Assembly (NCBI GenBank): GCA_964637365.1
Contig: CAZWWH010000005.1
Span: 1 to 64,000 of the forward strand
Reading direction: 5' to 3'
Source of the DNA: Cryptoclostridium sp964637365
GTDB lineage: Bacteria > Bacillota > Dehalobacteriia > UBA7702
DNA length: 64,000 nucleotides
The translations under genes and the position numbers were made by a program. The notes under the pieces are model-generated. The model saw nothing but the letters and a program-made list of their open reading frames with translations, was not told where the DNA came from and ran no database searches. This document shows positions 1 through 6,956 of this stretch, piece after piece. Every line of letters starts with the position of its first letter. Position 1 is the stretch's first letter.

Positions 1-185
1 AGGCAAAGAAAACAACGGGCTTCCCAACTGACCGGCTGGAAGAAATGCTGACAGCATTTGAAGCGTTCAAGAAAGAAGCACTGCAAAGGAAAAAGGCTGT
101 AAAAGACAGAACAGCCAGCCCGAAAGAATTTACGGACTGGCTGTATCAGCAGAGTAATGTTATCGTTTCGCTGGCTAACTATTAG
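1..185 (+). CDS. C-terminal end of an unidentified protein (5' truncated by window)
   Basis: An open frame enters from the left edge (first full codon at position 3) and stops at the TAG at 183-185, giving about 60 residues. The peptide is charged and helical in character (many K, E, Q, A) and ends in the residues SLANY. I do not recognise the family. Its A+T-rich composition and its position just upstream of a restriction-modification-like cluster fit a gene of a mobile or accessory element, but that is inference only. Confidence 0.5.
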   Translation, partial: AKKTTGFPTDRLEEMLTAFEAFKKEALQRKKAVKDRTASPKEFTDWLYQQSNVIVSLANY

Positions 186-229
186 TAAAAATAAAATGCT
201 GCAATATCGCAGCGTTTTTCAAAATTTCA

Positions 230-258
230 TTGCTTTTTTGCAGCGTGTGTGCTATACT
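230..258 (+). promoter_or_regulatory. Sigma-A type promoter of the HTH/methyltransferase unit
   Basis: TTGCTT (230-235) and TATACT (253-258) are separated by 17 bp. The expected transcript starts near 265, only about 16 nt before the HTH start codon, with the ribosome site CAGGAGGC in between. Confidence 0.6.
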
Positions 259-280
259 TAGAGAAGTCAGGAGGCTGGTC

Positions 281-610
281 ATGAAACGATTAGGAGAACA
301 GCTGAGAAAACTTCGTCAGGATTCGACTTTTAGTCTTAATGATGTCTATCAAAAAACGGGAATCCATGATTCAGTTCTCAGCCATATTGAAAAGGGCGAA
401 ACTCAAAATCCAGCCCCAGCTACATTAAAAAAGTTGGCTGGATTATATAATGTAAGTGTGATTTCTTTATACTTGCTGTGTGGCTATCTCGATGAAAACG
501 ACTTGACACAATATCAGAGGTGCTTTTCTGGCGTTGATCTATTGACTGATGAAGAAAGAGACCTCGTTCAGAAACAAATTGATATACTTACAAAGAAATC
601 TCAGAGGTGA
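281..610 (+). CDS. XRE-family HTH regulator, probable controller of the adjacent methyltransferase/nuclease cluster
   Basis: A 109-residue DNA-binding protein. The ATG at 281 is preceded by CAGGAGGC at good spacing; a longer frame beginning at 230 would start inside the promoter. Residues about 4-62 form a Cro/C1-type helix-turn-helix (LGEQLRKLRQ start, then a GIHDSVLSHIEKGE recognition segment). The C-terminal part is short and helical with no enzymatic domain. The methyltransferase begins 6 bp after its stop, so the two are co-transcribed. Small XRE proteins next to methyltransferases often act as controller (C) proteins that delay nuclease expression after entry into a new cell; that role is inferred from context here, and no C-box operator was identified. 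Confidence 0.8.
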   Translation: MKRLGEQLRKLRQDSTFSLNDVYQKTGIHDSVLSHIEKGETQNPAPATLKKLAGLYNVSVISLYLLCGYLDENDLTQYQRCFSGVDLLTDEERDLVQKQIDILTKKSQR

Positions 611-616
611 TTCCGT

Positions 617-1669
617 ATGATTTTTAGATTAGGTGAGTTGTTCTGTGGTCCTGGTGGGTTGGCTTACGGAGCAATGAATGCTCATATTGAAAACAAAAAT
701 TTTAGAATAATCCATCAATGGGCAAATGATTATGATGAAGATACTTGCGAAACATACAGGCATAATATCTGTCCGAATCACCCGGAAACTGTTTATCATG
801 CTGATATCCGCAAGTTCAATTTGATTGGGCTTCCAGATATAGATGCTCTGGCATTTGGGTTTCCCTGCAATGACTATAGTGTTGTAGGTGAACAAAAGGG
901 CATGGACGGTGTGTATGGCCCGCTTTATTCTTATGGCGTGAAAGTTTTGAATTTATACAGGCCAATGTGGTTTTTGGCTGAAAATGTAGGTGGTCTCAGA
1001 AATGCTAATGATGGAAAAGCATTTTCTAAGATTTTACTTGAAATGAGCGAAGCAGGTTACACACTGACGCCGCATCTATATAAGTTTGAACAATATGGTG
1101 TGCCGCAGGCCCGGCACCGTATTATCATAGTTGGCATCCGCAATGACATCAATGTAAAATATCGTGTTCCCTCGCCAGAACCATACAAAGACATTGACAA
1201 CACCTGCAAAACTGCAATAGAAGTTCCGCCCATTCCAGCAGATGCTTTTAACAACGAAACTACCAAGCAGTCTCCTACGGTTGTAAAACGCCTGAGCCAT
1301 ATTAAACCCGGAGAAAATGCTTTTACGGCAGATATTCCAGAAGATCTTCAGCTCCATATCAATGGAGCCAAAATCAGTCAAATATATAAAAGACTTGATC
1401 CATCCAAACCTGCCTACACTGTAACTGGAAGCGGCGGCGGCGGAACCCATATTTATCATTGGTCTGAACCAAGAGCTTTGACCAATCGTGAGCGGGCAAG
1501 ACTTCAAACCTTTCCAGACAGTTACCAATTTATTGGAAGCAAGGAAAGTGTTCGCAAACAAATAGGAATGGCTGTTCCATGCCGGGGTGCCCAGATTATT
1601 TTTGAGGCAATATTAAAAAGTTTTGCCGGAATTGAATATCCTTTTATTGAAGCCAACATCAATGAATAA
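617..1669 (+). CDS. DNA (cytosine-5-)-methyltransferase, Dcm type
   Basis: A 350-residue C5 cytosine methyltransferase that transfers a methyl group from SAM to cytosine in a specific DNA site. The family motifs appear in order: motif I near residues 6-16 (ELFCGPGGLAYG), the catalytic Cys84 in the FPC motif (GFPCNDYS), ENV at 122-124 (motif VI), QARHR at 164-168 (motif VIII), a target-recognition region about 180-290, and RERARLQTFP plus a motif X segment near the C-terminus. Length is normal. The target site cannot be read from sequence. A convergent Vsr gene follows, the usual companion of Dcm-type enzymes, since 5-methylcytosine deaminates to T:G mismatches. Likely the modification arm of the surrounding nuclease cluster. 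Confidence 0.93.
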   Translation: MIFRLGELFCGPGGLAYGAMNAHIENKNFRIIHQWANDYDEDTCETYRHNICPNHPETVYHADIRKFNLIGLPDIDALAFGFPCNDYSVVGEQKGMDGVYGPLYSYGVKVLNLYRPMWFLAENVGGLRNANDGKAFSKILLEMSEAGYTLTPHLYKFEQYGVPQARHRIIIVGIRNDINVKYRVPSPEPYKDIDNTCKTAIEVPPIPADAFNNETTKQSPTVVKRLSHIKPGENAFTADIPEDLQLHINGAKISQIYKRLDPSKPAYTVTGSGGGGTHIYHWSEPRALTNRERARLQTFPDSYQFIGSKESVRKQIGMAVPCRGAQIIFEAILKSFAGIEYPFIEANINE

Positions 1670-1674
1670 GAACA

Positions 1675-1717
1675 GGAAGCAGAGCTGTGAACATCAAAGC
1701 TCCGCTTCCCGTTTTTT
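1675..1717 (+). terminator. Intrinsic terminator after the methyltransferase gene
   Basis: A 12-bp stem with one mismatch (1675-1686 with 1698-1709) is followed by six T residues (1712-1717). It lies between the convergent methyltransferase and vsr genes, and its loop and 3' arm overlap the last codons of vsr. Confidence 0.75.
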
Positions 1718-2131
1718 GTTGTTTGTAATAGCATAAAATAATTCTTCCAAATTACCCTCTGCCACTTTCCTTTTAAGCTGACACTCCCAAATCACAAAAA
1801 CTCGCCATCCCATATTTCCCAGCTGGCGATAGCTTTCTTGATCTCTTGCAACGTTTCTTTCTATTTTGCCGTGCCAATACTCAACATTTGATGCAGGCCA
1901 TACAAATCTTCCACAGTCATGCTTGTGCCAAAAACACCCATTGACAAATACCACTGCTTTATACTTTTTCAGCACAATGTCTGGACATCCTGGAAGTTTC
2001 CTGACATTTTTTCTATATCTCAGTCCTTTTGAAAACAGATATTTTCGAACAATTTCTTCTGGTTTTGTGTTCTTGCTCCTTATATGTGACATATTCATAC
2101 TTCGGACTTCTTTTGTGTGATTATCGGCCAT
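1694..2131 (-). CDS. vsr: Very short patch repair endonuclease (Vsr)
   Basis: A 145-residue Vsr-type endonuclease, which nicks DNA 5' of the T in T:G mismatches that arise when 5-methylcytosine deaminates. The fold landmarks are clear: an N-terminal SHIRSKNTKPE segment, the metal-binding Asp51 in GCPDIV, the zinc/active-site block VFVNGCFWHKHDC (residues 62-73), and a later GWRVFVIWEC strand. Length matches the family. It is the last gene of a - strand operon, starting 15 bp after the PLD nuclease stop, and it is convergent with the methyltransferase whose mutagenic side effect it would repair. In some accessory clusters Vsr-fold proteins have been suggested to act in restriction rather than repair; both roles are possible here. 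Confidence 0.93.
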   Translation of the reverse strand: MADNHTKEVRSMNMSHIRSKNTKPEEIVRKYLFSKGLRYRKNVRKLPGCPDIVLKKYKAVVFVNGCFWHKHDCGRFVWPASNVEYWHGKIERNVARDQESYRQLGNMGWRVFVIWECQLKRKVAEGNLEELFYAITNNKKREAEL

Positions 2132-2146
2132 TTTGTCACCACACTT

Positions 2147-3118
2147 TCATTGAATATCATGAACCGCAAAATCCATATAATATTGTTCTTCGTCCAGTTT
2201 ATAAAAAGTCACATCCGTTCTTCCATACGCCTCCAAATCTGCTTTTGTTACAAAAGCACCATTAGGCAATCCAAGTCTATTTCGGAAATATTCCCCTAAC
2301 TGTGCATTGCTGAGAGGCGTCGTGATAGCCTTGTCACCTTGTTGCTGAACACGGAGAATTAACTGATGCCGGTCATCTGTGAGCACCGTAAAATGCTGTT
2401 CTTCCAAAGGAAAGAATCCTGTTCTGGCTATTTTAGTAGGTAATGGGATATATGCTTCGTTCTTATTGCGTTTACTCCGCTGCCCCCAATTAAGTCCAGA
2501 TTTTTTACCAACATCTCCTGATCGCGAAAGCAATGAAAGCGTAACGGATGGGATGTCTTGTCCAGTAATACTTCCAACCAAATTGTTTTCTTCATCAAGA
2601 ATCGGATGTGTTGCATGAAGCACAATCTGATCTTCAATCTCGCCATGATTGCAATAAATGGTATCTGGTTCTATTTTGTTATAATACGCCATAGCTTCCT
2701 GCAAGTCACATTCAGTCATAACTTCTCTGCGTTCACGACCAAATGCACTCTGTGTGAAATTAGCAGAGCCAATAAATGCTCTCATTGGAGTTGTTTCTTT
2801 CAGCCAGATATACAGTTTTGTATGAACGGGAGCATTTTCACATACATAACTGCACGAAAAACTTCCTACTTCTGCTGGCAGAGTTGTCGAATCCACAAGA
2901 GATTTAAACCCTTCATGAACGGATATGCTTAATCCATCATAAGGAACCATGCCGACAATCAGCGATATGTCGATTTTCTTTTCTGTTTTCTTCTCAATAT
3001 TTTTAAAAAGCCATGAAGCCATATTTGGTGTGGCATATCCGCTTATAATAAGCAACTGGTCTGCTCCTGAGGACAGCGGCTCCCAAAATATCCTTTCCAG
3101 AAGTTCTGTATCAAACAT
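2147..3118 (-). CDS. PLD/HKD-fold restriction endonuclease-like protein, NgoFVII/B3 type (323 aa)
   Basis: A phospholipase D-fold nuclease of the NgoFVII/BfiI kind rather than a lipase. One HKD half-site is present: His99 and Lys101 (VHTKLYIWLK), then GSAN at 117-120 and a conserved RREVMTE block around 130-136. There is no second HKD motif, so the enzyme should work as a dimer. The C-terminal third (about 225-323) resembles the B3-like DNA-binding domain of this restriction family (FTVLTDDRHQLILRV, then a YFRNRLGLPNGAFVT segment). It sits 26 bp downstream of the Z1 ATPase gene in the same operon. A second, diverged protein with the same architecture is encoded at 4995-6149. Family assignment is from motifs recalled, not searched. 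Confidence 0.75.
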   Translation of the reverse strand: MFDTELLERIFWEPLSSGADQLLIISGYATPNMASWLFKNIEKKTEKKIDISLIVGMVPYDGLSISVHEGFKSLVDSTTLPAEVGSFSCSYVCENAPVHTKLYIWLKETTPMRAFIGSANFTQSAFGRERREVMTECDLQEAMAYYNKIEPDTIYCNHGEIEDQIVLHATHPILDEENNLVGSITGQDIPSVTLSLLSRSGDVGKKSGLNWGQRSKRNKNEAYIPLPTKIARTGFFPLEEQHFTVLTDDRHQLILRVQQQGDKAITTPLSNAQLGEYFRNRLGLPNGAFVTKADLEAYGRTDVTFYKLDEEQYYMDFAVHDIQ

Positions 3119-3144
3119 TTTTTCACCCCCTGTAATCCTATGTT

Positions 3145-4989
3145 CTATTCTTCTGTTACATTGTAGTACACAACCCCGGACGGCAGTTTAATATTAGGAA
3201 CCCACAATTTTCTTCCATTCCATCCTTTGTTTCCAGTAACTTTATACATAGTCAAAACAGTCTGCTCCGTGTATGCTGCGCCAAGAGACCAATCATTCGG
3301 GGACAACAATGCACCTGTTCCTTTTGCAACGTCTCTGTTTCTGCGTACAATTAAATATCCCTGAGCAGTCGGCTTGTCAGAGAGCATTGTATTTAGCACA
3401 TCAGAAAATGCCTGTACGCTAAAGTCGTCCGCAGATGAAATATGTTTTAAAATTTCCTGCATAAGCCGGAGATTCACTTGATATATCGTTTCTTTATCGT
3501 CAAACGGAGCCAATAAACTGTCTAAGGCATCTATACTGTCGTTTTCCGGTGAAAACGGATAGTAATTTGTGCCGCCCGAAATCATGGAAACTTTTTTGTT
3601 GTCCAAAACATTTGCTCTGGTTGGATTTAACCCTTCCGGGTAATAAATTCTGATTCTCTCACTTCCATTTTCCACTTGTGAAATTATGGAATTATTTGTT
3701 GCGTTTATATCTGCAAACAGCTTATATAAAGGTTCATCAATGAAAACTTTCATCAGTCCAGGGTCTCGATCATATCCAAACATACGGCTGTGTTGCCACA
3801 TTGTATCTGCTTGCGGCTTTTTGCTGGTTCTCGTATAATAAATCGTATGAAGCCCCGGAAAAGTCACCCCGCGTCCTAATGTATTTCCACCCACTACTAT
3901 ATTATATCCGCAGGCATATTCTTCGCTGGAAACTTCATTTTTTCCGTTCATAATCAGTATTTTAACACTGTTATTCAGCAACATTTTTTCTGCTTCCGCA
4001 AACAAAGAATCGAAGGACACCCCAACGCTCTTTTCCGGCTTCAGGCAGGCATATTCTTTTTCCAGCGCTTCTTTAAACGCGCCATGTAGATTATCCAAAC
4101 ACCAACTCAATTCTTTTTTGAAATCTGCTGCGAACCTACTGTGAACATTTTGCCTTACACTCGGATGAATCAAGCAGTTTGATACCTTTCCGCCGGATGC
4201 CGCAGTTTGCCCAGCAACAGCCAAATGGTGCAGAAGAACTGATCTTGTTGGATTGTCTAATTCTTCAAGAAAAGAAATGCAGTCAGCTCGCTTATTTTTA
4301 GGGAAGAAAAAATCTCCCCCTAAATACGATTCTCCAGGTTGGAAATAGTATGTAAAATACGGATGCCAGCCCGATGCCAATGTTTGAAGCAGTAGCGCCT
4401 GCGGTGTGCCAGTTACCTGCAAATAAATACTGCTGGAAGATTCATTTTTAATCATATCCAGGTATTTATTGATTGATGATTTTTTCCCTTTATTTATAAG
4501 CGTGTTCAAAGAGGCTGCATCTGCTTCATCATCAATAATAAACAAAGGATTCCCTTTCATAAAACCAGTAGAGTTCAAAATGCCAGCCCATAATTTCAAA
4601 ATACGGTAATTTTTCTTCAACACAATAATGGTTGGTTCAATCAAACTGTTTTCTAAAAAGAGACCTCCATCTGTTTCTCCACAAATACAAAATCCCGAAA
4701 GATCTGACTTCACTCTATCAAGAGTTTGCTGCTGCAATACAACATTGTCTGTAGTCAACAACACAAAAACAGGGAACCCCAAATCAGCCGCTTTACACAT
4801 GATCCCAAACATCTGTCCGGTTTTTCCTGACTGTACGTTGCCAAACAGGAGACCAATCTCATGACTGCTGAATGAAAATGTTTTTATGTACTGATTTCCT
4901 ACATCCTCAGCTGTTTTTGAAATTGATTCTGCCAATTTAATATTCCCTCGGTCTGATATTGTTTTTAAATATCTATTTAGGTACTTCAT
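3145..4989 (-). CDS. Z1-domain P-loop ATPase (helicase-like), 614 aa
   Basis: A superfamily-2-like ATPase of the Z1 type, known from restriction-modification neighbourhoods. The Walker A motif is GNVQSGKT (residues 50-57), an acidic motif IIDDEAD lies at 151-157, TGTPQA is at 193-198 (motif III-like), GGNTLGRG is at 367-374 and QHSRMFGY is at 399-406 (arginine-finger motif VI). The C-terminal 200 residues have no domain I recognise. The gene starts 5 bp after the upstream PLD gene and is followed by another PLD gene, so the ATPase is encoded between two nucleases. Z1 ATPases have been reported near Dcm, Vsr and GHKL/MORC-type proteins (recalled from comparative genomics work); no GHKL protein is present in this cluster. 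It probably translocates or remodels DNA for the nucleases; this is inference. Confidence 0.8.
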   Translation of the reverse strand: MKYLNRYLKTISDRGNIKLAESISKTAEDVGNQYIKTFSFSSHEIGLLFGNVQSGKTGQMFGIMCKAADLGFPVFVLLTTDNVVLQQQTLDRVKSDLSGFCICGETDGGLFLENSLIEPTIIVLKKNYRILKLWAGILNSTGFMKGNPLFIIDDEADAASLNTLINKGKKSSINKYLDMIKNESSSSIYLQVTGTPQALLLQTLASGWHPYFTYYFQPGESYLGGDFFFPKNKRADCISFLEELDNPTRSVLLHHLAVAGQTAASGGKVSNCLIHPSVRQNVHSRFAADFKKELSWCLDNLHGAFKEALEKEYACLKPEKSVGVSFDSLFAEAEKMLLNNSVKILIMNGKNEVSSEEYACGYNIVVGGNTLGRGVTFPGLHTIYYTRTSKKPQADTMWQHSRMFGYDRDPGLMKVFIDEPLYKLFADINATNNSIISQVENGSERIRIYYPEGLNPTRANVLDNKKVSMISGGTNYYPFSPENDSIDALDSLLAPFDDKETIYQVNLRLMQEILKHISSADDFSVQAFSDVLNTMLSDKPTAQGYLIVRRNRDVAKGTGALLSPNDWSLGAAYTEQTVLTMYKVTGNKGWNGRKLWVPNIKLPSGVVYYNVTEE

Positions 4990-4994
4990 TTTTA

Positions 4995-6149
4995 CTAATC
5001 CTCTTCTGTATCGCTTGACTCAAAGGAGAACAACCAAACATCTAATTCATTCCCATTCTCGTCCAACGCTTTTTTGGCGGTTTTCGTCAACACCAACTGA
5101 TTGCAGCCATATGCCTCCAACATTTCCTGTGTAATCATGCCAGTCCTGTCCGTATCTCCCCTTGTATCGTTTACCGGGGAAACAAGCCCTGCAGCCGCAA
5201 GTCTGCCTTTAATCCACCGTCCCATAATCAGTTCATTGCCAACCGCGCTGAACTGTTTGTTTCCATCACTTGTAGTATGCACTTTAAACCAATATCCATC
5301 ATCTGTAGCCACAAAAAACGGCTTATTTTTCTCCGGGTAGCCTTCTGCTCGTGTAATATCTTTGCTTACCGTCAGCTGAGTTTCATACCAATCTCTCGCT
5401 TTTCTAGCACTTCTTGGGGCAGCATAGCAAACATTTAAATTCGATTTAGTAAAATGTTTTCCATCATCCAAATGGCGTTCTGCATATTTAGGAACCTTTA
5501 ACGGAAGCACAAAGGAAATTTCAGTCAAATATTCCTGATAAAGAGAAACCTCCGACATCGGGATTTTTTCAACATTTTCAATGTTATTCAAAGAAGTGTT
5601 TTCTTCGTGAATTAAAGTCATTCCGGTAATCTCAGAAATATTTTCTGAACAAATTGGTTGCTTCAACCTCTGGACAAGACAACTTGCCTGACTGCATTCT
5701 TCGGCACTATCAATAAAAACAGCAGTCTCAAATTGTCTGCGATTTGAAGCCTCCAATTTTATAACGCCTAAATTCGCAGAGCCAATAATAGCCGAAAAAA
5801 TGCCGCTGTCTTTATAAAAACAGTACGTCTTGCCGTGATATTTGAAAGACTTTACCAACCGTATTTCACCAATGCCTTTTCGATTCCATTCGGCATTTAT
5901 GTCCAGTGCTGTGCGATAAGAACTTTCAGGCATCCCTTCAATAAAGTACATTCCAATATTTAAGCAGATTTTCTGAATGTTGTACCGTTCAACCATATCG
6001 TTCAATTCTATCAATGATGCTTTAGAAATATAGCCTACTGCCAACTCTACCTGATCGGCTTTTTCAAACTGTTCATGAATACAATCAATTATAGATTGCT
6101 GTCCATTTTCCAAGCCAACAGGAAGCATATCTGAACAAATCAATTTCAT
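4995..6149 (-). CDS. Second PLD/HKD-fold restriction endonuclease-like protein (384 aa)
   Basis: First gene of the - strand operon. The ATG at 6149 has a strong upstream ribosome site (GGAAGGAG). It has the same layout as the 323-aa nuclease but is longer and strongly diverged: a single HKD half-site with His105 and Lys107 (KYHGKTYCFYKD), GSAN at 123-126 and RRQFETAVF at about 138-145, then a linker and a C-terminal B3-like region (FFVATDDGYWFKVHTTSDGN, then WIKGRLAAAGLVSP). The spacing from the HxK to the GSAN motif is nearly identical in both proteins. It likely forms a DNA-cleaving dimer, either with itself or with the paralog. No signal peptide or membrane segment argues against a lipid enzyme. 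Confidence 0.72.
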   Translation of the reverse strand: MKLICSDMLPVGLENGQQSIIDCIHEQFEKADQVELAVGYISKASLIELNDMVERYNIQKICLNIGMYFIEGMPESSYRTALDINAEWNRKGIGEIRLVKSFKYHGKTYCFYKDSGIFSAIIGSANLGVIKLEASNRRQFETAVFIDSAEECSQASCLVQRLKQPICSENISEITGMTLIHEENTSLNNIENVEKIPMSEVSLYQEYLTEISFVLPLKVPKYAERHLDDGKHFTKSNLNVCYAAPRSARKARDWYETQLTVSKDITRAEGYPEKNKPFFVATDDGYWFKVHTTSDGNKQFSAVGNELIMGRWIKGRLAAAGLVSPVNDTRGDTDRTGMITQEMLEAYGCNQLVLTKTAKKALDENGNELDVWLFSFESSDTEED

Positions 6150-6185
6150 CTAAGGCGCTCCTTCCGTGGTGAATATGCTGGATTT

Positions 6186-6191
6186 ATTATA
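6186..6191 (-). promoter_or_regulatory. Likely -10 element for the nuclease/ATPase/vsr operon
   Basis: Reading the - strand, TATAAT lies about 37 bp upstream of the first nuclease start. A -35 is weak (TAGAAT at 17-bp spacing), so this promoter may need an activator, possibly the HTH protein at 281-610. Confidence 0.4.
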
Positions 6192-6236
6192 CATCATAGC
6201 GTTACAAAATTCTACCTCCGAAGTCGATCTCTACTG

Positions 6237-6276
6237 AAAAAAGAGCAGACATTTCACTCAATTGTGGAATGTCTGC
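6237..6276 (-). terminator. Intrinsic terminator (- strand) insulating the nuclease operon
   Basis: Arms 6268-6276 and 6245-6253 form a perfect 9-bp stem (GCAGACATT family). On the - strand the stem is followed by a T-rich run (6237-6244). It would stop transcripts coming from the HTH remnant before they enter the nuclease operon. Confidence 0.65.
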
Positions 6277-6357
6277 CCCTATCAATCTCTGCAAAACCTT
6301 TCTTAATTCCAAAGAATAATGTATAAGCGTGGTGTCGTTATGTCTGGTGTGGTATCT

Positions 6358-6495
6358 TTAACTATGGGAACCTCCCGTTTCCCATTTTGAGACAGTTTTA
6401 TTGGAAATGTGAAGGGTATCGGCCAATTCTTGTTGGGTCATACCCTTTTCTTTACGTAGGGAAGAAATAAGATTGCCTGTTTTATGACAGTTCAT
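6358..6495 (-). pseudogene. Truncated XRE-family HTH gene fragment (45 codons)
   Basis: A short - strand frame starts at the ATG at 6495 (AAAGGA upstream) and stops at 6358. It encodes an N-terminal Cro/C1 helix-turn-helix (LISSLRKEKGMTQQELADTL, then HISNKTVSKWET) that normally continues with a GLPD-type helix. Here it ends abruptly after the WETG residues at a TAA. At 45 residues it is below the size of a folded HTH domain, so it is most likely the stump of a gene cut at the edge of the accessory island. Confidence 0.6.
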
Positions 6496-6513
6496 GGCAG
6501 TGGTTCCTTTCAT

Positions 6514-6956
6514 ATGAATGATTTTTGATACGTTGATTGTATCCTATGAAAGAGGAAAAAACAATCCACGGAGCGGAGACTCCCAATGTTATTACTAATT
6601 TTTAAGAGGCGATATTTTATTTTAGATAATATTCATAGTTGTGATTTGGGAGCCATAAAATAATTATGACGTAAAGTTTTATATTGAATACGTGATTTTG
6701 TTTTATGGTGCAAAAAATTTGCATCAGTTTACTTTTGTTTTGCTTGTTTTTGCTTTTTGCAACATAAAAGTGTTTGTATTTATGCTGAGGAAAAAATAAT
6801 AAACCTTTTGGCGAAAGATTTTTTATCAGAAATCCCCTGTAAAATAGTGGTGATAGAAAAATTCTGACAAAAATATGATGATGTTCTGATTTTTTGGTAT
6901 ATTTCTTGCTTTATAGATTGGCAAAGAAACAGAGAAACATGAAGGAGGTTGTACTT
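6514..6956 (+). other. A+T-rich upstream region of the first BCCT gene
   Basis: This 440-bp stretch has no convincing gene on either strand. It is rich in T and A runs. A possible weak promoter (TTGCAA, then an A+T-rich -10 about 16-17 bp later) lies near 6757-6785, leaving a long leader of about 170 nt. I saw no clear hairpin, sigma-54 site or known riboswitch in it. Confidence 0.3.

Noticed and set aside
2029..2265. Small + strand frames opposite vsr and the nuclease genes
   Set aside because: They have no ribosome site or recognisable protein features and lie on the opposite strand of clearly coding sequence; several similar frames across the window were left out for the same reason.
2147..6149. 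PLD-fold proteins as cardiolipin synthases or phospholipases
   Set aside because: Each has only one HKD half-site, no membrane helix, a DNA-binding-like C-terminal part and a methyltransferase/Vsr setting, which fits nucleases better.
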